A DNA stretch of 64,000 nucleotides, from positions 158,971 through 222,970 of the forward strand of contig SHMX01000003.1 in assembly GCA_008080745.1 (NCBI GenBank), written 5' to 3'. The notes beneath the pieces are model-generated. The model saw only the letters and a program-made list of their open reading frames with translations, was not told the origin of the DNA and did no database searches. Shown piece after piece: positions 43,349 to 51,203 of the stretch. The stretch's first letter is position 1; the number at the start of each line of letters is the position of its first letter. Both the position numbers and the translations under genes were made by a program. This DNA comes from Candidatus Thorarchaeota archaeon (GTDB taxonomy: Archaea > Asgardarchaeota > Thorarchaeia > Thorarchaeales > Thorarchaeaceae).

Positions 43349-44107
43349 TTGACATGGAGATTCATTGATACACACTGTCATTTAGAACAAACTGAATTTA
43401 ACCATGATAGAGCTGCAATAATCAAAAATGCTCTTGATTCCAAAATCGCCATGATAACATCGGCCATTAGTGAAGATTCTTGGAATTCTGGTATCGAATT
43501 AACAGAAAAGTATGATGGCATTTTTACCTCTATTGGACTGGATCCTACAGGATACGAAAAATGTGAAAATGCAATCGGTTTCATCAAACAATATTCCTCA
43601 GACATTGTTTCTATTGGAGAAGTTGGTTTGGACCATTATAGAACCCGTGATCATTTAGAGAGAGATAGACAAGAGGAGGTATTTCGTAGATTTATCAAAT
43701 TATCAATAGAATTGAATCTACCAATCCAAATTCACTCTAGATCAGCTGGAAAGAAAGCGATAGATGTGTTAGATGATATGAGTGCAGGTGCGGTGCATAT
43801 GCATGCCTTTGATGGAAAATCAAGTTATGCTAGAACAGCCTCCCGAGACCTTGGTTACTATTTTTCTATACCCCCTTCTGTTGTCAGATCCCCTCAAAAA
43901 CAGAAACTTGTGAAGGCAATCGATCTGGAAAAATTACTTCTCGAAACAGACAGTCCGGTTCTAGGACCAGAAAGAGGTGTAAGAAATAATCCAAATAATA
44001 TAAGAGTTGCACTGCAAAAAGTTTCCGAAATATTGGGTAGAGACGAGGAAGAATTGAGGAAAATAATCATGGAAAACACTCTAAGGCTCTATACCAAAAT
44101 AAGATGA
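43349..44107 (+). CDS. tatD: TatD-family metal-dependent hydrolase
   Basis: The 252-residue amidohydrolase-fold protein has FIDTHCHLEQ for the first two metal ligands, SIGEVGLDHYRTRD, LPIQIHSRSAGKKAIDVL, and LLETDSPVLGPERG with the late metal aspartate. TatD proteins are 3'-5' DNases or hydrolases in DNA quality control. It leads a short plus-strand run with an HD protein and a CinA-like protein. The TTG at 43349 has GAGG eight bases upstream; the ATG seven codons earlier has no such site. Confidence 0.85.
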   Translation: MTWRFIDTHCHLEQTEFNHDRAAIIKNALDSKIAMITSAISEDSWNSGIELTEKYDGIFTSIGLDPTGYEKCENAIGFIKQYSSDIVSIGEVGLDHYRTRDHLERDRQEEVFRRFIKLSIELNLPIQIHSRSAGKKAIDVLDDMSAGAVHMHAFDGKSSYARTASRDLGYYFSIPPSVVRSPQKQKLVKAIDLEKLLLETDSPVLGPERGVRNNPNNIRVALQKVSEILGRDEEELRKIIMENTLRLYTKIR

Positions 44108-44122
44108 TTTAGAGGGTGTAAA

Positions 44123-44764
44123 ATGGTTAAACTAGAAGAAAGATTAGAAGAAATTGTTTCAAGGTCCACCTATCAAACAGCTAGAAAAGAATGGATTTCG
44201 AGTCAGATTGATCATGAAAAACCTCTATACAACTATAGGTTAGATCATGTGAAAGAGGTCGTTAGAGTTGCGAAAATTCTTGTAGAGCATGAAGATGGCG
44301 ATAAAGAAGTTGTAATTCCTGCTGCTTGGCTTCATGATGTAGCAAAACCAGGATTAGGTGGGGTGAAAAAACATGGTATAAAAAGTGCTGAAAAGGCCAG
44401 GGAAATATTAAAGGACATCGGAATTTCAGACGACCTAGTTGAAAAGATTACAGTAAGTATTGCTAAACATGTGGGGCTTTTTCTTGATTCACCATTGGAC
44501 CCATTGGAAGCACAAATACTATGGGAGGCAGATAAATTGGTAAAATTGGGTTCTACCGGCCTAATCCATTATTTTATCAACTCCATCAAAATTTGGCCTG
44601 GAAGAACTTTATCCGATATTAAGAAGGGTCTTGATGAATACACAATAACAGCTAGAAAAATCGCTTCCAGTATGCACACGACCACAGCAAAAGAGATGGC
44701 AAAGATTCGACTACAGACAGTCGAGTCCTTTGTAACATCACTCTCAGAGGAATTAGGGATGTGA
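44123..44764 (+). CDS. HD-domain phosphohydrolase
   Basis: The 213-residue protein is an HD-domain enzyme: the first histidine in RLDHVKEVVRVAKILVEHE, the HD pair in AAWLHDVAKPGLGG, and a late aspartate in LWEADKLVKLG. HD proteins cut phosphate esters of nucleotides or nucleic acids. The substrate is unknown; the family resembles stand-alone archaeal HD proteins with an extra C-terminal helix bundle. GAGGGTG lies just before the ATG. It is 15 bases from the TatD stop and one base from the next gene, so the three are probably one operon. Confidence 0.8.
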   Translation: MVKLEERLEEIVSRSTYQTARKEWISSQIDHEKPLYNYRLDHVKEVVRVAKILVEHEDGDKEVVIPAAWLHDVAKPGLGGVKKHGIKSAEKAREILKDIGISDDLVEKITVSIAKHVGLFLDSPLDPLEAQILWEADKLVKLGSTGLIHYFINSIKIWPGRTLSDIKKGLDEYTITARKIASSMHTTTAKEMAKIRLQTVESFVTSLSEELGM

Positions 44765-44765
44765 A

Positions 44766-45578
44766 ATGAACCAAGAACAAATGATTGCAGGAATTCTTTC
44801 TATTGGTGATGAAGTACTAGATGGATTAGTCTTAGATACCAATTCAAACTGGATTGAACTTAGACTAGCAATGCTTTCTGTAGAAGTGAAAAGATTGGTT
44901 TCTGTAAGAGATCAAGTAGATGAGATTGGACAAGCATTGGATTTTCTGATGGATTCCTGTGACATCATCATCACATCAGGGGGGTTAGGACCAACTCATG
45001 ATGATCTAACATTACAAGCTATTGCAAACAAGTTTGAAAGAGGACTTGTTGAAAATCCCGAAGCTCTTGAGATAGTAAAACGACAATATCGATCGTTCTA
45101 TGAGAGAGGGATTATAGATAGCCCAGAGATGATCGAGAGTAGAAGAAAAATGGCATCAATTCCCGAGGGAAGTATACCATTAGATAATCAGGTGGGAGGT
45201 GCTCCAGGGGTAATGATTGAAGAAAAAGGAACGACAATTTTTTGCTTACCTGGTGTGCCACCTGAGTTGAAATTCATCTTTGATAATTCAATAAAACCAT
45301 GGATTGAAGAGCGTGTTCCCAACACCTATTCAGAATGCATTGTTGAATTTCCATTTAGAGATGAATCGGTATTTGCTCCCTATCTTGATAATACCATGAG
45401 TGAAATCAATGGGATTTACTTGAAATCCATGCCTAAAAGGTATGGAACAGCTGCGGTTTTGAGAGTGTGGATATCCGCTAGGGGAGAAGAGAAAGACATA
45501 CTAGATGAAAAGGTGGAACAAGCTATAGTTACACTTGAGAAGCTTTCAGGGAAAAGAGCAAAACGAATTGAGAGCTAA
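44766..45578 (+). CDS. CinA-type molybdopterin-binding-fold protein
   Basis: The 270-residue protein matches the N-terminal domain of CinA: AGILSIGDEVLDGLVLDTNS, then DIIITSGGLGPTHDDLTLQA and APGVMIEEKGTTIFCLPGVP. In bacteria this domain is fused to NMN deamidase; in archaea it often stands alone and may hydrolyse ADP-ribose or related nucleotides. No deamidase domain is present. The start follows the HD gene stop by one base. Its exact substrate is not known. Confidence 0.82.
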   Translation: MNQEQMIAGILSIGDEVLDGLVLDTNSNWIELRLAMLSVEVKRLVSVRDQVDEIGQALDFLMDSCDIIITSGGLGPTHDDLTLQAIANKFERGLVENPEALEIVKRQYRSFYERGIIDSPEMIESRRKMASIPEGSIPLDNQVGGAPGVMIEEKGTTIFCLPGVPPELKFIFDNSIKPWIEERVPNTYSECIVEFPFRDESVFAPYLDNTMSEINGIYLKSMPKRYGTAAVLRVWISARGEEKDILDEKVEQAIVTLEKLSGKRAKRIES

Positions 45579-45642
45579 AATGACCAAATCCGATAAGTAT
45601 ATGGTTAGGTTTCGCAGGCATATGAAATCGGAGAGCTGAATC

Positions 45643-46413
45643 TTGCAGGTCGAATTTATGATTACATTTGAAGACATAATTGTCTATTTCATTGCAGTGC
45701 TCTACGCTGTAACTGTATTGACTGTTGCAGATGTTGCAAGAAGAAAGTTGAATATGGGTTCTGATTTTACACGAAAAATAGTTCATCTATTTGCAGGTGC
45801 AGCAATTTGGACAGTTCCATATTATCCCCATCCGTGGGTGGCAACCCTTGTAGCACTAACGTTTGTGATTATGTTGGGGATGGCAAGCTCTCATCGATTT
45901 GAGAGATTTTTCCATGCTATGGCAAGAAGTGAAGATGAACAGAGTGATTCAGTAAGGGGTCCATTCTGGTACGCGGTATCTATTACAGTACTGACTGCAA
46001 TATTCACATTTACTGGAAATGATGCCTGGTATTTCATAGCTGCTGCTGCAATTCACATCATGATGCTAGGTGATGGTCTCTCTGCACCAATAGGGATGAA
46101 ATGGGGGGTTAATCATTGCATAGAAATCAAAGGTTCAAAAAGAAGTCTTCATGGTTGCTCAGCACTCTTTATCTTTGGATTCATTGGCTCTCTGATAGCA
46201 TTCTGGTTCTTTGGAGTTGTTAACTATCAGGTCTTTGTTAGTGGAGGACAAATCCTCTTCATTGAGATGATAATTTTAGCACTAGCCGGAGCTGTAACTG
46301 CCACACTTGTGGAACTAGTTAGTCCAAAAGGCACCGATAATGTAACGGTTCCAATGATTTGCACTGTTGTCATGTTCTACATCGCAATTTTACTTGGAAT
46401 AATCGTGATATAG
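45643..46413 (+). CDS. Dolichol/phytol kinase-like membrane protein
   Basis: The 256-residue protein has seven or so membrane helices and conserved features of the SEC59/VTE5 family: FTRKIVHLFAGAAIW, HIMMLGDGLSAPIGMKWG, IKGSKRSLHGCSALF and GTDNVTVPM. Members phosphorylate isoprenoid alcohols with CTP. In archaea a homologue may make phosphorylated dolichol for N-glycosylation or recycle geranylgeraniol. That fits the glycan region 3-15 kb to the left, but the link is inferred. The TTG at 45643 has GGAGAG seven bases upstream. Confidence 0.8.
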   Translation: MQVEFMITFEDIIVYFIAVLYAVTVLTVADVARRKLNMGSDFTRKIVHLFAGAAIWTVPYYPHPWVATLVALTFVIMLGMASSHRFERFFHAMARSEDEQSDSVRGPFWYAVSITVLTAIFTFTGNDAWYFIAAAAIHIMMLGDGLSAPIGMKWGVNHCIEIKGSKRSLHGCSALFIFGFIGSLIAFWFFGVVNYQVFVSGGQILFIEMIILALAGAVTATLVELVSPKGTDNVTVPMICTVVMFYIAILLGIIVI

Positions 46414-46414
46414 A

Positions 46415-46978
46415 TTATCTCTTTGAATCAATTACCAAACGATAGTAATATGTTCGACCTGCGGTTTCACTAGCACGTTCAACACGAATGACTTGCCCAG
46501 TTCGTGCTCCAAGAACTCTAGCTGCGGGATCATCGCGGCGTATTCGAGGAAGATGGGGTTTGTCAATTCCATAATGATCGAGAACAAGATCTACTTCATC
46601 TTGATCAGCAATTGTATGTTCTGGGACCAAATCATGCCCGAAAAGATCAAATGAGGCATAATTACCCTCGACTAGTTCTATGCTATTCTTACGTGAGTGC
46701 TTTTTAGCTGCTGGTGTAAATCGAGCGCCTCCCACAATCATCCCGCGTGTCGCATCTTCCAATTCCATATCCCGTTGGATATCACGAGCCACAGCTACAC
46801 CAACTACTTTGGGTTCTTTCAAGACCCATACAATCATTTTGATAGTGATTCCCTCATCATTAGTTCGAGTGGGATGCATCACATAACGATTCTCATATTC
46901 AAATAACTCATCGACCTCATAACCCCTTAAAGTTAGGAGAGATCTTGTCTTCATTACGACTGTGGGAAATTCAACCAA
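46415..46978 (-). CDS. Full-length Rpb5-like protein, copy A (N-terminal domain plus RpoH core)
   Basis: The C-terminal 75 residues match archaeal RpoH/eukaryotic Rpb5: HDLVPEHTIADQDEVDLVL, LPRIRRDDPAARVLG, GQVIRVERASETAG and YYYRLV. Normal archaeal RpoH is only this part (about 80 residues). Here some 110 more residues precede it. They line up with the eukaryotic N-terminal jaw domain: KEPKVVGVAVARDIQRDM, ATRGMIVGG and FTPAAKK. The intact LVPEH and SETAG suggest assembly into RNA polymerase. It follows copy B on the same strand. I take the TTG at 46978, by analogy with copy B; GTG 46990 is possible. Confidence 0.86.
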   Translation of the reverse strand: MVEFPTVVMKTRSLLTLRGYEVDELFEYENRYVMHPTRTNDEGITIKMIVWVLKEPKVVGVAVARDIQRDMELEDATRGMIVGGARFTPAAKKHSRKNSIELVEGNYASFDLFGHDLVPEHTIADQDEVDLVLDHYGIDKPHLPRIRRDDPAARVLGARTGQVIRVERASETAGRTYYYRLVIDSKR

Positions 46979-47053
46979 AATACTCAACACCAGAGCTAAT
47001 TACAACTCTCCGAGTTGAGGATATAAGGTTTCTTGAATGGCTATGCCGACTAT

Positions 47054-47611
47054 CTATCTTGCACCATCAACTACCAGACGGTAGTAGTACGTCATACCAG
47101 CAACTGGACTTTCGCGTTCTATTCGAACAATCTGGCCGGGTCTTGCTCCCAAGACTTTTACAGCTGGATCTTCTCGGATTATCCGAGGTAATTCAGACCG
47201 GGTGATCCCATAATAGTCCAGTAGCATATCAATTTCATCTTCATCTGCAATCCGATGTCGTGGTACAAGATGATGTTCAAAAAGATCAAATGAAGCATAA
47301 TTGCCTTGAATAAGCTCCACCCGAAGCCCCCGAGCACTCTTTTTCGCCGCTGGAGTGAATCTCAAACCTCCAACCAGCATACCAATACTAGCATTTTGTT
47401 CTTGCATCTCGAGATTGAGGTCTTTCACAACCGCGATTCCTATCACAGAAGGCTCTTTGAATATCCATACTACCTGCTTAATCTCTGCACCATTTTTCTT
47501 ACGTGTGGGATAAAGGGCATATCGATTTTCATATTCAAACATCTGAGATACTTCGAAACCACGCATGGTCAATAGGTTTCTTGTCTTGATTATGATTGCT
47601 GGTAAATCCAC
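47054..47611 (-). CDS. Full-length Rpb5-like protein, copy B
   Basis: This 185-residue paralogue of copy A is roughly 60% identical by eye. It has the same N-terminal domain (KEPSVIGIAVVKDLNLEM, RFTPAAKK) and C-terminal RpoH core. Core motifs have drifted: LVPRH replaces LVPEH, and ESPVAG replaces the SETAG type. The GTG start has GAGGTG upstream. It is the first gene of the pair; a perfect 16-base palindrome and a TATA-like TACTTATT lie upstream. No other RNA polymerase gene is in the window, whereas rpoH usually sits beside rpoB. It may be a variant subunit or act outside the polymerase. Confidence 0.84.
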   Translation of the reverse strand: MDLPAIIIKTRNLLTMRGFEVSQMFEYENRYALYPTRKKNGAEIKQVVWIFKEPSVIGIAVVKDLNLEMQEQNASIGMLVGGLRFTPAAKKSARGLRVELIQGNYASFDLFEHHLVPRHRIADEDEIDMLLDYYGITRSELPRIIREDPAVKVLGARPGQIVRIERESPVAGMTYYYRLVVDGAR

Positions 47612-47660
47612 TATTTGTCACCTCGACAAAGAAATTCAGAGCCAGCGACTGTAATTTGCT

Positions 47661-47684
47661 AATAAGTATTGTCAATATTGACAA
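47661..47684 (-). promoter_or_regulatory. Perfect palindrome and TATA-like box at the rpb5 promoter
   Basis: TTGTCAATATTGACAA (47669-47684) is its own reverse complement. On the minus strand it sits just before TACTTATT, a TATA-like box about 50 bases before the GTG at 47611. A dimeric regulator could bind here and block or aid TBP/TFB. Confidence 0.5.
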
Positions 47685-47699
47685 AGAAGTAATAATAAC

Positions 47700-47722
47700 G
47701 GCACTGGCGAAAAACCAATGCC
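47700..47722 (-). terminator. Hairpin after the desulforedoxin gene
   Basis: GGCACTGG (47700-47707) pairs with CCAATGCC (47715-47722) with one mismatch. It is 11 bases past the stop of the minus-strand gene and precedes an AT-rich run. It also separates that gene from the rpb5 promoter. Confidence 0.4.
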
Positions 47723-47733
47723 ATTTTGAATAA

Positions 47734-47859
47734 CTAGTCCTCTTCTTTGTATAATCTCATGGGTTGTCCACAACAAACCAAGGTCCCAGGACCAGATTTC
47801 TGAACAACAACAATTTGCTGACAAATATCACATACATAAGTTGCGCCTTCTTTCGCCAT
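47734..47859 (-). CDS. Desulforedoxin-like 41-residue iron protein
   Basis: The protein is one four-cysteine iron centre: ATYVCDICQQIVVVQ and GTLVCCGQPMRL, the C-x2-C...C-C pattern of desulforedoxin and of the N-terminal domain of desulfoferrodoxin. Such proteins hold one iron in a rubredoxin-like site and carry electrons, for example in superoxide removal. No superoxide reductase domain is attached or nearby. The ATG at 47859 has GGAG eight bases upstream; the longer frame upstream lacks any family match. Confidence 0.82.
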   Translation of the reverse strand: MAKEGATYVCDICQQIVVVQKSGPGTLVCCGQPMRLYKEED

Positions 47860-47981
47860 AGTAGTCACTCCACAGGTTAATCGTTTCAAAATAATATTGC
47901 ACAGATTTATGGTTTTCTTCATGACCAAGTATTCAAGTAGACCTTTGTAATCACTTCAAGACCAATATGGAGAACAAATAG

Positions 47982-48866
47982 ATGGATGAAAAAAATCAAG
48001 CAAAATGCCTCATGCTTATTTCAGCGATTATCTGGGGCACATCATTTGTCGTAGGTAGAGTGGGGGTGATGTATATCGAACCCCTTACATTTAGTATGAT
48101 TCAGAACTCCATCGGTTCATCTGTTCTCCTCTTGGCGCTTCTATGGTTTAGCAGGGGCTCTTCAATAAGAGAAGCATTGGAGGGTTTTTCAAAACCCTCA
48201 ATAATTATGATTGGAGTTTTCAATGGTCTAGCATACGCAATGCAATATGTTGCATTAACTCTTACAACAGCAGGAAAAACGAGTCTATTGGTTAATCTTG
48301 GCATTGCATTTGTGCCGCTGTTTGGTTTATTGATATACAAAGAAACAGTTCAAAAAAACAATGTAATAGCTCTTATTCTTGGTCTGCTTGGTGCATTTCT
48401 GATTACGACGGAGGGAAATATCAGCCTTATTTTTTCTGGAGAGGTGATGGGAGATTATCTTGCCATGGGTGCGGGTCTTATGTGGGCCTTGTGGATTGTA
48501 CTTGCTGATCAAGAGCTCAAACGAACCGACCGAGCCATAAGGATAGCAGCTCCAAATGCTGTGATAACTTCAATATTACTATTCATCTTTGCATCATTGA
48601 TGGGGTCTCTAAATCAGCTATCAACAGCCCCAGTTGAGATGTGGTCTGCTGCCGTATACTTAGGTGTCTTTTCAATCGCAATTGCATACATTCTATACTA
48701 TGCTGGTCTTCGAATTCTTGGAGGAACAGTATCAGTGGTATATCTATTACTTCAAGCCTTAATTGCGGTAATTCTTGGAATCATCCTTCTCGCAGAACCA
48801 ATCTCTTTGATGCTGGTTACAGGTGCTTCATTGATTTTAGTGTCTTTAGTTATTGCAAAAGAGTAG
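47982..48866 (+). CDS. EamA/DMT-family transporter
   Basis: The 294-residue protein has ten predicted membrane helices in two EamA repeats. The first begins with CLMLISAIIWGTSFVVGRVG and the second with YLAMGAGLMWALWIVLADQE. The end (ISLMLVTGASLILVSLVIAK) is also typical. Members export or import small metabolites such as amino acids, nucleotides or sugars; the substrate is unknown. GGAG lies nine bases before the ATG. It is divergent from the desulforedoxin gene. Confidence 0.85.
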   Translation: MDEKNQAKCLMLISAIIWGTSFVVGRVGVMYIEPLTFSMIQNSIGSSVLLLALLWFSRGSSIREALEGFSKPSIIMIGVFNGLAYAMQYVALTLTTAGKTSLLVNLGIAFVPLFGLLIYKETVQKNNVIALILGLLGAFLITTEGNISLIFSGEVMGDYLAMGAGLMWALWIVLADQELKRTDRAIRIAAPNAVITSILLFIFASLMGSLNQLSTAPVEMWSAAVYLGVFSIAIAYILYYAGLRILGGTVSVVYLLLQALIAVILGIILLAEPISLMLVTGASLILVSLVIAKE

Positions 48867-48936
48867 GATTATATGGTCCAAATAGATAAAAGGAAAGGCA
48901 CCACATCTCATAAACGAGAGTTTGGAGGTATAACAG

Positions 48937-49365
48937 TTGGCTGCCGGACTAACCAAGGGAATGATTGCGGATATTCGCAAAAAAAGAGATATCAAGCTTC
49001 CAGAAGAGTTCTTTGCAAATCCAATGCTCAAAGACATGAAAGCTGCAATGGTGATATACTTTGAACGATCAGGCGAGGTCAAGTTATTCCCCATGATGCG
49101 AAAAAGTGGTGCGAGAATCCGATTAGAAGTCGAGAAAGTTCATCGAGAATTAATGGAAACTATGACAAAGCTATTCAAGGAGAAGAATCTCAAAGTCTTG
49201 TTCTCAACAGGATTTTGTTTTGAACAAAATAGATGCATATACGAAGTATACTTTTCCTCAGATGATATAAAACCGAAGGAAAAAGCAATCAGGGATACCT
49301 TAGAAAGTATTCCAGGTCTCTTTGAAAGCGAATTTGAAATTTTACAATTAGGTGAAGAATGGTAG
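48937..49365 (+). CDS. Unknown small protein with C-terminal alpha/beta fold
   Basis: The 142-residue protein has helix-strand alternation (AAMVIYFERSGEVKLFPMM, EVEKVHRELMETMTKLFKEK, KVLFSTGFCFEQNRCIYEVY). The late segment KEKAIRDTLESIPGLFESEF recalls small ferredoxin-like or ACT-like domains. This is a pattern match only. The TTG start has GGAGGT seven bases upstream, and the gene follows the transporter at 71 bases, so they may be linked. A perfect hairpin covers its stop. Confidence 0.52.
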   Translation: MAAGLTKGMIADIRKKRDIKLPEEFFANPMLKDMKAAMVIYFERSGEVKLFPMMRKSGARIRLEVEKVHRELMETMTKLFKEKNLKVLFSTGFCFEQNRCIYEVYFSSDDIKPKEKAIRDTLESIPGLFESEFEILQLGEEW

Positions 49366-49384
49366 GATGTTTATTGTCCTACCA
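49360..49384 (+). terminator. Hairpin across a stop codon between convergent genes
   Basis: TGGTAGGA (49360-49367) pairs perfectly with TCCTACCA (49377-49384) around nine bases. The stem includes the TAG at 49363-49365. It lies between two convergent genes with 28 bases between their stops and may act for both. Confidence 0.5.
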
Positions 49385-49393
49385 GACTCTTGT

Positions 49394-49954
49394 TCATTTT
49401 ATGATTTTCAAAGCAACATTATCTTTAACATTGGTACCCATTAATTCCAACTTTACATCGAGCAAGGTTTCAAGGTAGCCCTGGATGAATGGAGGGGGAT
49501 AAAAGGGACTTGCAATAACAATCAGGTCATCTCGAAGATTGAATGACCCCCATCCATTTTCTTGTAAAAGCGTAAAAACCAGTTCTCGTGTATCAGGATC
49601 GGTAGGATCCTCACCATGGAATAATCGAACAACATCAGCAAATGGTGCCTGGCTCCCTGCAGTTCTACCCAACTCATATTGGTCAGTTGGAGTTAGTTTT
49701 GAGAAGAAAAGAGATGATAATGTTTCAGATTCTAAAATAATCCTAAATGAATCAATATAGATTCCCCGCTCAGTCCATTTATACACTGTACGATCAAGAT
49801 ACCATCGAACCGCGTCCTCTATCAATTGTGCCCGTGAACGTGCTACACGATCTTGTACCAAATCATCAATTCGATCTACTAATGACTGAGATACAGTGAC
49901 ACTGATAATTTTCTTCCTATCGCCAGATTTGTCATCATCAGACGTGCTTACCAA
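49394..49954 (-). CDS. Ribbon-helix-helix regulator with C-terminal sensory-like domain
   Basis: The 186-residue protein starts with an acidic tail. An RHH DNA-binding unit follows (KKIISVTVSQSLVDRIDDLV, RSRAQLIEDAVRWYLD), which dimerises to read DNA with its strand. The remaining 110 residues (DQYELGRTAGSQAPFADVVR, LQENGWGSFNLRDDLIVIAS, YLETLLDVKLELMG) look like a small ligand-binding fold similar to V4R or heme-NO-binding-like domains. The TTG at 49954 has GAGGAGG seven bases upstream. Target genes are unknown; divergent control of the 50188 gene is possible. Confidence 0.75.
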   Translation of the reverse strand: MVSTSDDDKSGDRKKIISVTVSQSLVDRIDDLVQDRVARSRAQLIEDAVRWYLDRTVYKWTERGIYIDSFRIILESETLSSLFFSKLTPTDQYELGRTAGSQAPFADVVRLFHGEDPTDPDTRELVFTLLQENGWGSFNLRDDLIVIASPFYPPPFIQGYLETLLDVKLELMGTNVKDNVALKIIK

Positions 49955-50187
49955 TATTTTACCTCCTCGAAATCCACGCATGTAGAATAGAATATATATT
50001 ACCAATTATGATTATTGGTTATTCAGTTCTACTGATGGCTGTTAGTACCCCTACAAAGATAGTATAAGAACTCTTTGGGACAGACTATTAGCTGTTTTTT
50101 CAATCTAACATGAACAAGATTAAGTGTAGCTAGAGCTAAATAACGCATATCTGTTTCTAAAAACAGAGAAAACACCGAGGTATTCTC

Positions 50188-50457
50188 TTGAGCGAATATT
50201 GCGAAATGTGGATGGAAATGCAGAAGAAAAATGAATTCAGAGTTGCTCTTTTCATCCCAGAGGGTTTAGATACTCCTGAAGGTATCAATCAGTTAGTTAT
50301 TGAAAATCCAAGTGAACAACGAAGACTATTTGTTTCTGATTGGTTCTCTGGAATAATTGATGCAAAGAAATTCATGAATAAAATTGAACACTTCTATAAT
50401 GGACTCGGTGTAAAATTTTTATCATTTAGGGAAATTCGAAAACCTCTAGTTTTGTAA
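50188..50457 (+). CDS. Small protein of unknown function
   Basis: The 89-residue protein has a short N-terminal helix, strands (RVALFIPEGLDTPEGINQLV) and a later helix (AKKFMNKIEHFYNGLG) ending in a strand. There is no known motif and no membrane segment. The TTG start has GAGGT six bases upstream. A six-base hairpin (CTGTTT with AAACAG at 50151-50166) lies in the leader. It is a lone plus-strand gene. Confidence 0.45.
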   Translation: MSEYCEMWMEMQKKNEFRVALFIPEGLDTPEGINQLVIENPSEQRRLFVSDWFSGIIDAKKFMNKIEHFYNGLGVKFLSFREIRKPLVL

Positions 50458-50469
50458 AAAGAAAGAAAC

Positions 50470-50486
50470 GAGGGGGAAATCCCCTC
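50470..50486 (-). terminator. GC-rich hairpin terminator after the membrane protein gene
   Basis: GAGGGG (50470-50475) pairs with CCCCTC (50481-50486), just past the stop at 50492. On the minus strand it is followed by a T-rich stretch (TTTCTTTCTTTTT). Confidence 0.6.
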
Positions 50487-50491
50487 AAGTT

Positions 50492-51151
50492 CTACGGAGT
50501 TGGCGCTGGCCATGGTATGACTAGTCCAACTAAGCCTGGGGCAACAATCACAATGATACCAACTGCTATTGCTGCAAGACCAATCAGAACACTCACAGGT
50601 GTAGCTGAAAAGATCTTACCAATAAGCTGGATCAATTTGATGACTAAACCACCCAGAACATATACCACACAGAAGATGACGACACCAATTACAGCCATCC
50701 ACTTCAATGAGATAACCTGTTCAATATATTGACCAATAAATGGGTCACTAGCATAAGGTGCCAAAGCACCATAGAGTGTGAAAGTACCAAAAGCTGCTAC
50801 TGCAACGGCAAACACCAAAGCCAATGGGAACTTGGATAATAACCGCATAACCAAAGAGAATCCGGTAATCACCAATACTGCAGCAACGATAATTCCTTCA
50901 GGATTAGTAGCCCAAACCACGTAACCAACTAACATATCCAATATGCCAACGAAAAAGCCGACATATGTACCAACTTTAATGAGAATATCAAATATTGTTC
51001 CAAGAAGGGGTATTGGGTCAGTTATGTTCTCAAGAAGCCATGCTGCTGCAATTATTCCTGAGGCAATTAATACCCAACCAACAACCCATGGGTCTTGGAA
51101 GAATAGCATGATCTCATCCAATGTTAGATCAAAGATTCCTAAGCCTTGCAT
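50492..51151 (-). CDS. Multi-spanning membrane protein of unknown function
   Basis: The 219-residue protein has about six hydrophobic helices (WVLIASGIIAAAWLLENI, GIIVAAVLVITGFSLVMRLL, ALVFAVAVAAFGTFTLYGAL, AVIGVVIFCVVYVLGGLVIK, SVLIGLAAIAVGIIVIVAPG). It has no conserved charged motif that I know. It ends with a proline-rich tail. GAGGTG lies eight bases before the ATG. It is downstream of the ArlJ-like gene on the same strand with a 52-base gap, so it may belong to the same surface or secretion unit. Confidence 0.6.
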   Translation of the reverse strand: MQGLGIFDLTLDEIMLFFQDPWVVGWVLIASGIIAAAWLLENITDPIPLLGTIFDILIKVGTYVGFFVGILDMLVGYVVWATNPEGIIVAAVLVITGFSLVMRLLSKFPLALVFAVAVAAFGTFTLYGALAPYASDPFIGQYIEQVISLKWMAVIGVVIFCVVYVLGGLVIKLIQLIGKIFSATPVSVLIGLAAIAVGIIVIVAPGLVGLVIPWPAPTP

Positions 51152-51203
51152 CGAATGTGCACCTCATCTAACTAGAGCTCTCAAATACTTGGTGTCATAA
51201 AAA

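Noticed and set aside
46415-47611. Assembly duplication as the cause of the two Rpb5-like genes
   Set aside because: The copies are only about 60% identical at protein level by eye, with different intergenic sequence, so they are genuine paralogues.
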